In this document: in pieces, positions 5,329-13,377 of the stretch
Numbering within the stretch: position 1 is the stretch's first letter
Layout: each line of letters opens with the position of its first letter
IMG/VR virus record: IMGVR_UViG_3300042503_001307
Location: 1 to 32,022 of that record
DNA length: 32,022 bases
DNA from: a virus
Strand: one strand, 5' to 3'
Translations under genes and position numbers: made by a program
The notes under the pieces: model-generated
What the model saw: the letters and a program-made list of their open reading frames with translations, nothing else
The model's database searches: none
Told to the model about the DNA's origin: nothing

Positions 5329-5340
5329 TATTTATAAATA
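5329..5340. promoter_or_regulatory. Palindromic divergent T4-type late promoter
   Basis: TATTTATAAATA is its own complement, so a TATAAATA box exists on both strands: 5333-5340 rightwards and 5336-5329 leftwards. It sits between the divergent genes starting at 5313 (minus) and 5346 (plus). The rightward box ends exactly five bases before the predicted start codon. Confidence 0.65.
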
Positions 5341-5345
5341 ATATT

Positions 5346-6110
5346 GTGCATAAAAATTGGCTAAAAGAAATTGCTTTAAAATGTTATGAATTAAATGAAT
5401 TCATTATTCCTGATAAGTTATTTTCTTCTGCTGCTTCTGGTGTAGCACAAGCAAATCTAGAAATGAAAAAGAAAAAGGCTGCTGATGCGGTTCAACGCGG
5501 AGAAGATGCAGCTGAAAGGTTATCAGCAGCATCAGCAAGAATCAAAGCTAGAGGAGCCGTGAATGCTGTAAGCCCAACAGAAGCTCAAGTTTCTGGATCT
5601 GAGAATTTGATATCAAGATTTAGTGCAGCAAGTAAAGCTGGAGTAGATTCTGCAAATAAAACAATTGGTTTAATAAAAACTGCCGATGCTTCTGGTGGTT
5701 TGATGCCAAGTGATTATTCAACAAGAGATCCACTTAGAAGAGAATTGAATGATGTTTCACCTGAATTCAAAGCAAGATATGATTCTCGTCAAGCAAGAAT
5801 TGATGCTGTAGAAAGAAAAGCAAGAGAACCAATCGTGACCAAAAAAGCAAAAACAGCTCCAAACACTGAAAAACCAAAAGAAGAAACAAAGGAAGAAAGA
5901 TTAAAGCGTATTGGCAGTATGTCAAAAGAAGAAAGATTAAATTTTATTAAAGAATTGAATAAGCCTCAACAATCTGCCGAAGATCTTATTAACAAGTCAA
6001 ATCGTTCTATGTCTGATGCTGAAATAGAACAAAAAAGATCAATTACAACTCAACAACCAAGAATAAAATATAGTCATTTAGTCAGTGACAATAAAACTTG
6101 GGGAAGATGA
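5346..6110 (+). CDS. Highly charged helical late protein, 254 aa
   Basis: The frame opens with GTG at 5346 (MHKNWLKEIALKCYELNEFI). From about residue 35 onward it is almost all helix, rich in lysine, alanine and glutamate (KKKKAADAVQRGEDAAERLS; KEETKEERLKRIGSMSKEER). There is no Shine-Dalgarno site; the late box at 5333-5340 would start the RNA at the GTG. The next ATG in frame is at residue 39, which would lose the N-terminal segment. The composition resembles T4 internal head or scaffold-like proteins, but no homology is evident. Confidence 0.72.
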   Translation: MHKNWLKEIALKCYELNEFIIPDKLFSSAASGVAQANLEMKKKKAADAVQRGEDAAERLSAASARIKARGAVNAVSPTEAQVSGSENLISRFSAASKAGVDSANKTIGLIKTADASGGLMPSDYSTRDPLRRELNDVSPEFKARYDSRQARIDAVERKAREPIVTKKAKTAPNTEKPKEETKEERLKRIGSMSKEERLNFIKELNKPQQSAEDLINKSNRSMSDAEIEQKRSITTQQPRIKYSHLVSDNKTWGR

Positions 6111-6125
6111 TAATAAAAAAATAAT

Positions 6126-6154
6126 TTGACAAAAAGACTCATTATTGATATGCT
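6126..6154 (+). promoter_or_regulatory. Possible sigma70-like promoter in a late intergenic gap
   Basis: TTGACA (6126-6131), 17-base spacer, TATGCT (6149-6154). Downstream are a small stem (TCGC-tgtgtag-GCGA) and AAGAAA-ttttg-TTTCTT. It could drive the 6214 gene or a very short RNA. Confidence 0.4.
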
Positions 6155-6213
6155 TCGCTGTGTAGGCGATCAACAAGAAATTTTGTTTCTTTATTAAATT
6201 CATACATATTACT

Positions 6214-6558
6214 ATGAATATGAATCTTTTTCTCAATTACATAAAAGATAAACAAAATAATAATTTTGAAATGACTTCTTTTTCTAATGAAAGAAGATTG
6301 AATTCATATTTAAAACCAAAATCTTTGTATACTGAAGATTGGAATTCTGATGCAAGAGGAGCTATTTCTAGAGGATTGCATAAGAAACCTTTTGAGTCAT
6401 TGACCTCAGAAGAAAGACATCAGTTAGGAGCTGATAGTAGACATTTGGGTACTCATGAAGGGTTTGTTGCAAGCGATGAACATTTTGATGATCCTCATTT
6501 TGTCAGAGGATTGGAAGGAAAACCCTTTAGAAGAATGTTTACTCCAATTTCAAAATAA
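6214..6558 (+). CDS. Hypothetical late protein, 114 aa
   Basis: The product starts MNMNLFLNYIKDKQNNNFEM and is hydrophilic, with a central segment GAISRGLHKKPFESLTSEER and several histidines (RHLGTHEGFVASDEHFDDPH). There is no Shine-Dalgarno site; a degenerate CATACATA box ends five bases before the ATG. It lies between the helical 5346 gene and the GP88-like gene, in the same direction. No family was recognised. Confidence 0.65.
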   Translation: MNMNLFLNYIKDKQNNNFEMTSFSNERRLNSYLKPKSLYTEDWNSDARGAISRGLHKKPFESLTSEERHQLGADSRHLGTHEGFVASDEHFDDPHFVRGLEGKPFRRMFTPISK

Positions 6559-6576
6559 ATTAATAAATAAAATACT

Positions 6577-8241
6577 ATGCTTTCCAAAAGAGCAAAATAT
6601 ATAAAATTTTTACATGAAGCAAAAAAGCCATCGGCTAAATCAAAAACACCTAAATCCAGCCATAGACATTCTGTACATGCAAAAGTAGCTGCTCAGTCAA
6701 CACAACAAGGATTTGTTCCATATTCATTTAGAACACAAACTGGTGAAATTGTTGATGTTCGTGAGGAACCAAAAGAAGTTGTTGCAGATTTTGAGCCAGT
6801 AACTGGTCTTGCTACTCCTGGCAATGAAGAAGCACATACACAAAGACTTGGTAGAATCCGAGATATTTTAGGTTCTTATTCTGTGGTTGGAGTTCCTGGT
6901 GGCGATATAGGATCAAAAACAGAAAAATCAAAAAATTATGTAACATACGGTCAGTTAGATGGCCAGCAACTATTCACTCCACCAACATTGGCAAAGCCAG
7001 CAGCAATTTCCACTAGAACTGGTGGAAAGGGACATAATGAGGACTGGGATGCCCATATCAAAGCAGGAATGCAAGAAGCCTGGAGGTTGTTCACTACGGA
7101 TAAAAAAGCATTTGACCGACTTCATAGAGAAGCACGGGATTTGGCTCCAGGTCTTAAAGTTTGGTCAGAAAGTCCAAAGACAAAAGCAACAAGTGAAGAT
7201 GATCCTACAACGCATAATTATGCAATTTATGCTCCTCCAGCCGATACTGGTAGAATTCAAAATAGAACAGCATGTGTTCATTGCAGCGTTGGTTGTAAGG
7301 GTGCGTGCCTTTCTCAATCAGGCCATGCTTCAATTGCAGAAGCAGTTCCTCTTGCAAGATTGAAGAGAGGTCATTTGATGCATGCTGCTCCTGCTCACTT
7401 TGCGGCACTAATGCTTAGAGAGATGGAAGGACATCATAGAGCCGCAACATCAGAAGGTGCTGTTGTTGCATGGCGACCAAATGGGACAACTGACGAAAGA
7501 TTCCATGAGTGGATTCCTCACCTTTTTGATAGAAAACATACAGTTAAGAACAACAAAGGTGTAAATGTAATGAGCCAACAACATGCTCCGATGTTTGCTG
7601 GTTCTTATAGCTACGCATATACAGCAGTTCCAGAAATTTTAAAGAACTTTTCAAACGCAACACATTCTTTCAAAGAAACTGGTCATAGCATTCATACAGG
7701 AATAGACCATGTTGCTGGAAGTGAAGATGCTACATCTTGGCTTCCTATGGCAACAACAAAAGAACAAGAACTACCACATGCTGTTGTTTTTCATAGAGGA
7801 GATGAACTTGTTGTTGCTCCAACTATAAATGGCAACGAAAGAGATGATAGACCAAATGATCCCTGGAAATCTTTAGCAACTGAAACTGTAAGAACTATAA
7901 GAAATTCCGCAAAGGCTTTAACACAAGCAGGATTTAAACTTGCCAAGGGAACAGTAGCTGTTGGAACAACAAAAGTTCCAAAGAATAAACCAGGTGCAGA
8001 TAGAGTTCTTGGTCATGGCATCAAAACAGGATTCCTTCGTGATCCAAATTCAGTTTTACCGGATGCAATAAGAAGTAGACTTCCAAAAGCATTACAAAAT
8101 TTAAAAATACATTATTTTCCAGTCAAACCAAAATCTCAACCAACAGTTCAAATTACAACATCAGCACCTAAACAGACAAATGAAAGTGTTTGTACTGAAT
8201 GCTATTATGATATGTTAAGGTCACTTTATAATTATAAATAA
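6577..8241 (+). CDS. GP88-like domain protein with a capsid-targeting-like N-terminus, 554 aa
   Basis: The protein starts MLSKRAKYIKFLHEAKKPSA; the stretch YIKFLHE|A resembles the T4 capsid-targeting peptide and its protease site. A linker of about 120 residues follows. From about residue 230 the sequence TACVHCSVGCKGACLSQSGH, then AHFAALMLREME, VVAWRPNGTTDERFHEWIP, a tyrosine-rich YSYAYTAVPEIL and a THSFKETGHS segment follow the order seen in the 'gene product 88' family of actinophages and other phages (cysteine cluster, then xRxNGTsD-type motif, then Y-T-x-P). The biochemical role of that family is not known; the cysteines could bind a metal or an Fe-S cluster. The family assignment is from memory of motifs, so moderately sure. 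Confidence 0.7.
   Translation: MLSKRAKYIKFLHEAKKPSAKSKTPKSSHRHSVHAKVAAQSTQQGFVPYSFRTQTGEIVDVREEPKEVVADFEPVTGLATPGNEEAHTQRLGRIRDILGSYSVVGVPGGDIGSKTEKSKNYVTYGQLDGQQLFTPPTLAKPAAISTRTGGKGHNEDWDAHIKAGMQEAWRLFTTDKKAFDRLHREARDLAPGLKVWSESPKTKATSEDDPTTHNYAIYAPPADTGRIQNRTACVHCSVGCKGACLSQSGHASIAEAVPLARLKRGHLMHAAPAHFAALMLREMEGHHRAATSEGAVVAWRPNGTTDERFHEWIPHLFDRKHTVKNNKGVNVMSQQHAPMFAGSYSYAYTAVPEILKNFSNATHSFKETGHSIHTGIDHVAGSEDATSWLPMATTKEQELPHAVVFHRGDELVVAPTINGNERDDRPNDPWKSLATETVRTIRNSAKALTQAGFKLAKGTVAVGTTKVPKNKPGADRVLGHGIKTGFLRDPNSVLPDAIRSRLPKALQNLKIHYFPVKPKSQPTVQITTSAPKQTNESVCTECYYDMLRSLYNYK
8233..8240 (+). promoter_or_regulatory. T4-type late promoter box
   Basis: TATAAATA, perfect match, overlapping the last codons of the GP88-like gene and 15 bases before the ATG of the thrombospondin-repeat gene at 8256. 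Predicted start near 8246 gives a ten-base leader. Confidence 0.55.
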
Positions 8242-8255
8242 AATAGAGAATAAAT

Positions 8256-8957
8256 ATGAAAAGAAAATTTAGCAAAAAACTTTTAGAATCTTTCCACAAT
8301 AACTTTTTATTCGAACGCGATTTAGGCACTCCATACGATCCTAATGCGGATGATGATAACGACGGCATTCCAAATAGAGATGATTTGGATGATGATGGAG
8401 ATGGTTTAAAGGATTATGAAGATCCAGATCATCCAGATTATGATCCAGGTGGTGGTGGTGGTGGCGGTGGTGGGGGATATTCTGAACCAGATCCTTCTGT
8501 GTGGCCAGATAATTGGTGGTTAAATCAAACATTTTTACAATGGCTACAAAAAAATTTCCCTGAGTGGTATTCTGAAAACCAAGATATGATCAGAAATAGA
8601 CAGAATCTCACCGATCCTGATGGAGATGGCATACACAACGATGATGATGTAGATGATGATGGAGATGGAACACGAGATCGGTACGATACAGATCATCCAG
8701 ATTATCAGGGAGGAGGAGGTGGTGGTGGCCACGGCGGAGGTGGAGCACCAACTAGTGGAAAATATAGATTACCAGGAACTACTTCTTTAGATGGTTGGAC
8801 AGATCCAGAAACAGGACACCAGTATTCTGGTTGGTATGGTGGTCATTCCCCAGAACATCCTCGCTGGAGGCCACCTGGATCACCAGGAGGTGGTGGAGGC
8901 AGCGGAAGTGGCAGCGGGGGTGGTGGTTTCGGCAGTGGTGGTGGCGGTGGAAGATAA
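8256..8957 (+). CDS. Protein with thrombospondin type 3-like calcium repeats and Gly-rich tail, 233 aa
   Basis: The product starts MKRKFSKKLLESFHNNFLFE. Two aspartate-rich blocks (DDDNDGIPNRDDLDDDGDG near residues 32-50 and DPDGDGIHNDDDVDDDGDG near 122-140) match the DxDxDGxxD calcium-binding pattern of thrombospondin type 3 repeats. Each is followed by a DPDHPDY/DTDHPDY motif and a polyglycine run, so the module is duplicated. The C-terminus is an SGSGSGGGG-type tail. The family suggests calcium-dependent structure, probably on or in the virion; the FSKKLLES leader may be a packaging signal. Confidence 0.78.
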   Translation: MKRKFSKKLLESFHNNFLFERDLGTPYDPNADDDNDGIPNRDDLDDDGDGLKDYEDPDHPDYDPGGGGGGGGGGYSEPDPSVWPDNWWLNQTFLQWLQKNFPEWYSENQDMIRNRQNLTDPDGDGIHNDDDVDDDGDGTRDRYDTDHPDYQGGGGGGGHGGGGAPTSGKYRLPGTTSLDGWTDPETGHQYSGWYGGHSPEHPRWRPPGSPGGGGGSGSGSGGGGFGSGGGGGR

Positions 8958-8978
8958 TATATAAAATAAGGAAAAAAT

Positions 8979-9686
8979 ATGTCAACATTCATTTACACAT
9001 TACAGAGAAAAGTTCAAGAACTACAAAACACTCTTCGTTCACTTCAAGAGCAAAACAATAGACTTAAATATAGAGCCAGAATGCTTTCAGAAGCTGCACC
9101 TCCAGGACCACCTCCAGGTGGTGATTTTCAAGTCGCTGATGCACCAGAACAAATGGCCCCACCCACCTATGGTGGTCTTGGTTCCGCTGCATTCTTAACA
9201 AGAACTACACAACAAAGAGGAGATGCAAGAAATTGGTGGGAAGATCCAACATATGCTGGATTTAGTATATCTGGAACAAACAATCAAATTATTCCTGGAG
9301 GAGACATTAGCCAGTTTATGAGAAATACAAATAGAATAGTACTGGCTGATGGTACTATTATTTATTTACCACAAACTCCACTTGGACAACCAATGCAGTA
9401 TAGTTCTAGACAAGTATTCCAGATGATAACTGCATCTATGTTAGGAAATCCTGCTTTTAATCTAGCAAATTTTGCATCGGCTGCACAAATGTTGCAGGCT
9501 TTTTCTGAAGCAATTACTCAGGCAGCTGAAGAAGGTCTTATGACAGCCTCGGCAAGAGATTCAATTTTGAATAGAATACAGTCTCCAATGGGTCAAACCG
9601 GAGTTCACCCATATTTTCAAGCAGCGTGGCAAAGTATTACCACTACCGGATCTTGGAATATGAACAATCCCCCGCCACAATTCTAA
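8979..9686 (+). CDS. Coiled-coil N-terminus virion-like protein, 235 aa
   Basis: The product starts MSTFIYTLQRKVQELQNTLR and forms a long helix to about residue 42 (LQEQNNRLKYRARML), then a proline/glycine linker (PPGPPPGG) and a globular part with GYSISGTNNQ-like strands, YLPQTPLGQPMQY and two alanine-rich helices. AAGGAAAAA provides a ribosome-binding site. The N-terminal helix recalls those of the 4081 and 4951 genes. It ends at the terminator at 9701-9729, facing the leftward 10414 gene. Function unknown. Confidence 0.75.
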   Translation: MSTFIYTLQRKVQELQNTLRSLQEQNNRLKYRARMLSEAAPPGPPPGGDFQVADAPEQMAPPTYGGLGSAAFLTRTTQQRGDARNWWEDPTYAGFSISGTNNQIIPGGDISQFMRNTNRIVLADGTIIYLPQTPLGQPMQYSSRQVFQMITASMLGNPAFNLANFASAAQMLQAFSEAITQAAEEGLMTASARDSILNRIQSPMGQTGVHPYFQAAWQSITTTGSWNMNNPPPQF

Positions 9687-9700
9687 AAAATAAGTGAAAT

Positions 9701-9729
9701 AAAAAAGGCCCCGAAAGGGGCCTTTTTTT
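9701..9729. terminator. Bidirectional terminator between convergent genes
   Basis: GGCCCC-gaaa-GGGGCC (9707-9722) with A6 before and T7 after, so it works in both directions. It separates the rightward 8979-9686 and leftward 10414-9728 genes. Confidence 0.92.
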
Positions 9730-10414
9730 ATCCAACATCAGCTGTATCAGTTATTAAAAAAGTATCTATAGTTTGATTTGTTTCTGCATTTATTATGGAA
9801 ATGCCAAATTCTAATATATCTCCGTTTGATGCACCACCAAAATGATTTGATTCATATATAAATTGAGCAGTTGGAGAAACAGATGTTGGTAATGGAAATG
9901 GAACAGTAAATGTTGAACTTTCATCATTTACACTAGAACTTAGTAAATTAAATGTTATTCTAGTAGTGGTTGTCGGTAATGCATTAAATACTAATGTTGC
10001 ACTTTGCGGAGTAAAATCCATTGTTTTTTCTATTAATTTTAATTTTATTCTTACTGGAGTATTGTGAGCAACAGTAAAATATCTAATTTCTGATGGTGTT
10101 ACTGTACCATTTACAATTTCTATTAGATCTTCAAAGGGATCGGCCATACCGACTAGCTGATTTTGAGTTGCAGCAAATCCAAGATCATAATATAATTTTT
10201 TTTTATACTTATCGCCAGATCCTTCTTCGCCGTAACCACCAAAAGTATTCATTGCTTCTTGTGCAAACATTTGTTCATTTAAACTTCTTCCATTATTTTT
10301 CCACATTCCGGTATTTGGATCTTGTGTATAATGTGTGCCAAGATAATCAACATATTCATTAAGTCCATTTACATTTTTTTTAAATGTTCCAAATTGTCTA
10401 AGAAAGTTGTTCAT
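9728..10414 (-). CDS. Hypothetical virion-like protein, 228 aa
   Basis: The product starts MNNFLRQFGTFKKNVNGLNE. The first ~80 residues are hydrophilic with aromatic and glycine residues (GTHYTQDPNTGMWKNNGRSL; NTFGGYGEEGSG); the rest is strongly beta-rich and threonine-rich (FNALPTTTTRITFNLLSSS), as is common in fibre, head-decoration or neck proteins. The start lacks a Shine-Dalgarno site and lies 20 bases from the divergent 10434 gene, with TATATAT sequences between them. No family recognised. Confidence 0.72.
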   Translation of the reverse strand: MNNFLRQFGTFKKNVNGLNEYVDYLGTHYTQDPNTGMWKNNGRSLNEQMFAQEAMNTFGGYGEEGSGDKYKKKLYYDLGFAATQNQLVGMADPFEDLIEIVNGTVTPSEIRYFTVAHNTPVRIKLKLIEKTMDFTPQSATLVFNALPTTTTRITFNLLSSSVNDESSTFTVPFPLPTSVSPTAQFIYESNHFGGASNGDILEFGISIINAETNQTIDTFLITDTADVG

Positions 10415-10433
10415 GTAGAATATATATTACATT

Positions 10434-11165
10434 ATGCAATCTTTTAAACAATATCTGGAAGAAAAAAATTGGATGATTGCTGGGGCGTTAACAGGAGCCT
10501 TACTCGGAGGGGGAATGGCTTATCTAAAAAATAAGCAAAGAGATATACCAAAAGCTGAACAATCTGAAAGATTAGTAGTAACTCCAAGAGCATCAAATGC
10601 AGAACAAGCAGTAACACAAACTGTAGAAAAAGAACCAGAAGTAGTAAAAACCGGATATACTCCATCTCATCCACTTATTGGAAATCTGTTGGACGCTTTT
10701 TCTCAAGCAGAGCATAGAGGAACAGGTACAGTCGATTATAGAACTTTTAACCCAAAACACGCCATCAGAACAAAAGCTGGTGGAGGAAAATCTTCTGCAT
10801 GGGGAGTATTTCAAATAACAGGATCAACTGCCAAAGATTTTGTTGCAAGAAAGCCACATTTATTTGATGATGAAACTAAAGCATACGCACAAAAATTTTC
10901 CAAAGTCGGAAGCAGTATGTTGAAGGCAAATAAAAATCATCCAGAACTTGGGCTGGGAAGACCAACAGTTTTGGCAAATCCAGACGAACACCATCTTTAT
11001 TTAAAGATGTCAGATGGTATTTTACGAGGAATGATGGATGATATGAAAATAAATTGGAAAGATGGAATGAACGATCAAGAGTTGGTTAAGATAACCAAAC
11101 GCTTCCGTGGAGTAGATGAACAAAAATATCTTGATATAGTGAGAAATCATTTGAATAGGAGATAA
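10434..11165 (+). CDS. Lysozyme/transglycosylase-like protein with membrane anchor and capsid-targeting-like N-terminus
   Basis: The product of 243 residues starts MQSFKQYLEEKNWMIAGALT. Residues 2-10 (QSFKQYLEE) closely resemble the T4 capsid-targeting sequence (MKTYQEFIAE). Residues about 14-30 are a glycine/alanine-rich transmembrane segment. Around residue 87 the sequence DAFSQAEHRG followed by SSAWGVFQITGSTAKDF (120-136) resembles the catalytic-glutamate and SxxxGxxQI region of lysozyme-like and soluble lytic transglycosylase proteins, making E93 a candidate catalytic residue. It could be a virion-associated peptidoglycan hydrolase or an endolysin with a signal anchor. A TATATATT sequence ends five bases before the ATG. 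Confidence 0.65.
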   Translation: MQSFKQYLEEKNWMIAGALTGALLGGGMAYLKNKQRDIPKAEQSERLVVTPRASNAEQAVTQTVEKEPEVVKTGYTPSHPLIGNLLDAFSQAEHRGTGTVDYRTFNPKHAIRTKAGGGKSSAWGVFQITGSTAKDFVARKPHLFDDETKAYAQKFSKVGSSMLKANKNHPELGLGRPTVLANPDEHHLYLKMSDGILRGMMDDMKINWKDGMNDQELVKITKRFRGVDEQKYLDIVRNHLNRR

Positions 11166-11167
11166 TA

Positions 11168-11638
11168 ATGTTAGCAGATAAATTTTGGATAAACCCAAAA
11201 GGTGAAATACTTTGGGTTGTGGAAGATTTTAAACAAACAATTTTAGATAATTTAGAATTTTTTAATTTTAAAAAAGAAAAAGCAAATCGACAAGATGCAT
11301 ATAAACTAGGTTTCGTAGAAGGTGATTATTCAAATGATATCTTAATTTTAAGATCATCTAATATAAATTTTTTACATGAATGTCTAAATAAAATAAAACC
11401 ACATATAAGTGAAATTAAAAATATAGAATTTCACCTTATAATTGATAATAAAATTCTTATAAGAAGATTAATTGGAAATAACGAAATTAATCTATTTTTA
11501 GAAGAAAGAATATTTAGCAGGCGTGGAATTTATAAAGAAATAAAAGAAAAAGATAAAATAGCCTTTTGGAAAAATATATTATCTATTATAAATAATTTAT
11601 ATGTTAAAAAGACAAAAACCAACACTTCCCCCAAATAG
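11168..11638 (+). CDS. Hypothetical late protein, 156 aa
   Basis: The product starts MLADKFWINPKGEILWVVED. AGGAGATAATA precedes the ATG, two bases after the stop of the lysozyme-like gene, so the two are probably co-translated. Sequence is lysine/isoleucine-rich with alternating strands and helices (EIKNIEFHLIIDNKILIRRL). The N-terminal FWINPKGEILWV recalls short phage proteins of unknown function. The 3' end overlaps the next gene by 38 bases. Confidence 0.72.
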   Translation: MLADKFWINPKGEILWVVEDFKQTILDNLEFFNFKKEKANRQDAYKLGFVEGDYSNDILILRSSNINFLHECLNKIKPHISEIKNIEFHLIIDNKILIRRLIGNNEINLFLEERIFSRRGIYKEIKEKDKIAFWKNILSIINNLYVKKTKTNTSPK

Positions 11639-12611
11639 ATTTAAAAATAATGATTTAAAAAATTTAAGTGAATCTATTTTAAATGTATGTAATAAATCTA
11701 TACTTGTCGAACAGTTGGTTTTACCTACAACTGTTTCTAATGCAGTAACAAGTGCTGTATTGGCTTCAGGATCCAGTACAGGAACACAAAAGAAAAAACC
11801 AGATAGAGATGGAGATGGAGTTCCAGATGATGAAGATGCAGCACCAGATTCTAAAAATTACGATGGTGATGCAGAAAAAAACACAACTGGAACTGGAGTA
11901 CCAGCAAGAATAGATCCTGCTCCTGCTGGACCAGTTCTCCCAAATGTAAAATCAGCAGAGGACTTGAAATCAACCAGAAAGTCTCCATTAACTCCTGTAA
12001 CAAATACCAATAATACAGGACCGAATGTATTTGGGGCATCTGACGATCAATTGGGAGGAACGAGAGAAAGAGGAAAACCAAATTCATTTCAGGGCGGTGG
12101 TTTTCGAAGGGGCAACCAGGCTTTTGGGCCAAAAGAAAAAACTCAATCGGGCGATATAATGTTTGCTCAACGCGATTATGCTATACCGGGTGACCCTAGA
12201 AGTTCTTTTGCTCTAGATAAAAAGAGAACAGAAAAAGTAGGAAATGTTGACGTAATGAAAAATATAGGTCAACCAGCAAAAGATTATTTAGCAAAAACTG
12301 GAACGGCTAAACAAAAATTCAGTATGCCAGGATATGATTTTGCAGCAGCACAAGATTATGTAAAAGATCAAGCAGATTTTGTCGCAGCTACAACTGCTCT
12401 TGCTGCTGGAGCACAAATCCCAGCTGGACTTGGACCTGTTGGCATTTTAGCTGGTATAGCAGCAGGCAAAAATATGGATATAGCTAAAGGCATTCAAGAT
12501 TTTACTAGTATTATGCGTCCAGGACAATATGGTGCAGGATCAACGGCAGCAAGTCCTCTAGAAAAGATGATAGATCCTTCAAACGATACTAGAAGATTTA
12601 CTAATAGATAA
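11601..12611 (+). CDS. Hypothetical late protein with one thrombospondin type 3-like repeat, 336 aa
   Basis: The frame opens at 11601 (MLKRQKPTLPPNRFKNNDLK) inside the preceding gene. Residues about 72-90 read DRDGDGVPDDEDAAPDSKNY, a calcium-binding DxDxDG repeat like those in the 8256 gene. A long low-complexity part follows, then an alanine-rich helical C-terminal half (AATTALAAGAQIPAGLGPVG, a possible membrane-active hairpin) and a polar tail. LSESIL and NKSILVEQ near residues 23-39 might be part of a late-protein leader. Probably virion-associated. Confidence 0.7.
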   Translation: MLKRQKPTLPPNRFKNNDLKNLSESILNVCNKSILVEQLVLPTTVSNAVTSAVLASGSSTGTQKKKPDRDGDGVPDDEDAAPDSKNYDGDAEKNTTGTGVPARIDPAPAGPVLPNVKSAEDLKSTRKSPLTPVTNTNNTGPNVFGASDDQLGGTRERGKPNSFQGGGFRRGNQAFGPKEKTQSGDIMFAQRDYAIPGDPRSSFALDKKRTEKVGNVDVMKNIGQPAKDYLAKTGTAKQKFSMPGYDFAAAQDYVKDQADFVAATTALAAGAQIPAGLGPVGILAGIAAGKNMDIAKGIQDFTSIMRPGQYGAGSTAASPLEKMIDPSNDTRRFTNR

Positions 12612-12613
12612 AA

Positions 12614-13195
12614 ATGCCAAAAAATAATAAATTTTCTAGTCTAAAAATATTTTTTGAAAAACCAACGCAAAAATTATTAAAAAATTTATATGGTCTTATT
12701 AAAAAATTAATAATAAGCACAGATGAAAAAAGTTTAAAAAAATTAGAAGAAAATTTAAAAGTACCAGAATTAACAAAAGATAGAGAAATAGTTGTAGATC
12801 CTATCGGAAAATTAAAAAATTTTGGTGAAGTTTCTTTAAAACCTTTAGAAGATTTATCTGTAAAAGAAGAATCAACTCAAGAAAAAAAACCAGTAAAACA
12901 AAAAAGAAAAATTACTAGGATTGTTAAAAATAAAGATGAATTTTTAAATGTTCTTAATTCTTATGAGTGTGTAGTGTCATTTACAAGAATAACCACTCCA
13001 AAAATTTTAAGAAAAATGAGATGTTCTTTAAATGTAAAATATGGTGGAAATGACGAATCGGGACCAACATTTTCAAAAAATGGACTACTGATAGTTGTTG
13101 TTGATTTGGATTTAAGATCTTGGAGAAGTTTTTATCTTAATAGAGTCATTAGTATATCTTACGAAGAAGAAATAGAACAAGAAGTATTAATGTAA
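12614..13195 (+). CDS. Basic late protein with a small conserved C-terminal domain, 193 aa
   Basis: The product starts MPKNNKFSSLKIFFEKPTQK. The first 110 residues are lysine-rich and helical. The last ~80 residues (VVSFTRITTPKILRKMRCSL ... VVVDLDLRSWRSFYLNRVIS) match a pattern I recall from small proteins of many T4-like phages: a FTK-like strand, RxMxxTL, then VxDxxxxxWRSFxxxRV. No function is known for that family. It begins two bases after the previous stop. Confidence 0.68.
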   Translation: MPKNNKFSSLKIFFEKPTQKLLKNLYGLIKKLIISTDEKSLKKLEENLKVPELTKDREIVVDPIGKLKNFGEVSLKPLEDLSVKEESTQEKKPVKQKRKITRIVKNKDEFLNVLNSYECVVSFTRITTPKILRKMRCSLNVKYGGNDESGPTFSKNGLLIVVVDLDLRSWRSFYLNRVISISYEEEIEQEVLM

Positions 13196-13197
13196 GC

Positions 13198-13205
13198 CAT
13201 AAATA
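13198..13205 (+). promoter_or_regulatory. Possible late promoter box
   Basis: CATAAATA (one mismatch from TATAAATA) ends four bases before the ATG at 13210. Confidence 0.4.
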
Positions 13206-13209
13206 AAGT

Positions 13210-13377
13210 ATGGCAAAAGAAACACAAGAAATTGATGTTTTATTATATGAAGCAAAAAAAGTAGCAAAATGCTATGAAGATTATTTATTAGATAAAACTG
13301 ATTGGCGTGAACTTGCTAAAATAATGAAAATTCTTGTTGAAACTATTGAAACTATAGAAAAGAAAAGAAAAAAATGA
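13210..13377 (+). CDS. Small helical protein, 55 aa
   Basis: A short frame starting MAKETQEIDVLLYEAKKVAK and ending KKRKK; it is predicted to be all helix. The stop overlaps the start of the next gene as ATGA, which supports translational coupling and thus a real gene. Position and composition agree with the surrounding late genes. Function unknown. Confidence 0.65.
   Translation: MAKETQEIDVLLYEAKKVAKCYEDYLLDKTDWRELAKIMKILVETIETIEKKRKK

Noticed and set aside
8440-8960. GGT/GGC repeats as a CRISPR or tandem repeat array
   Set aside because: They encode polyglycine tracts within one open reading frame and have no spacers.
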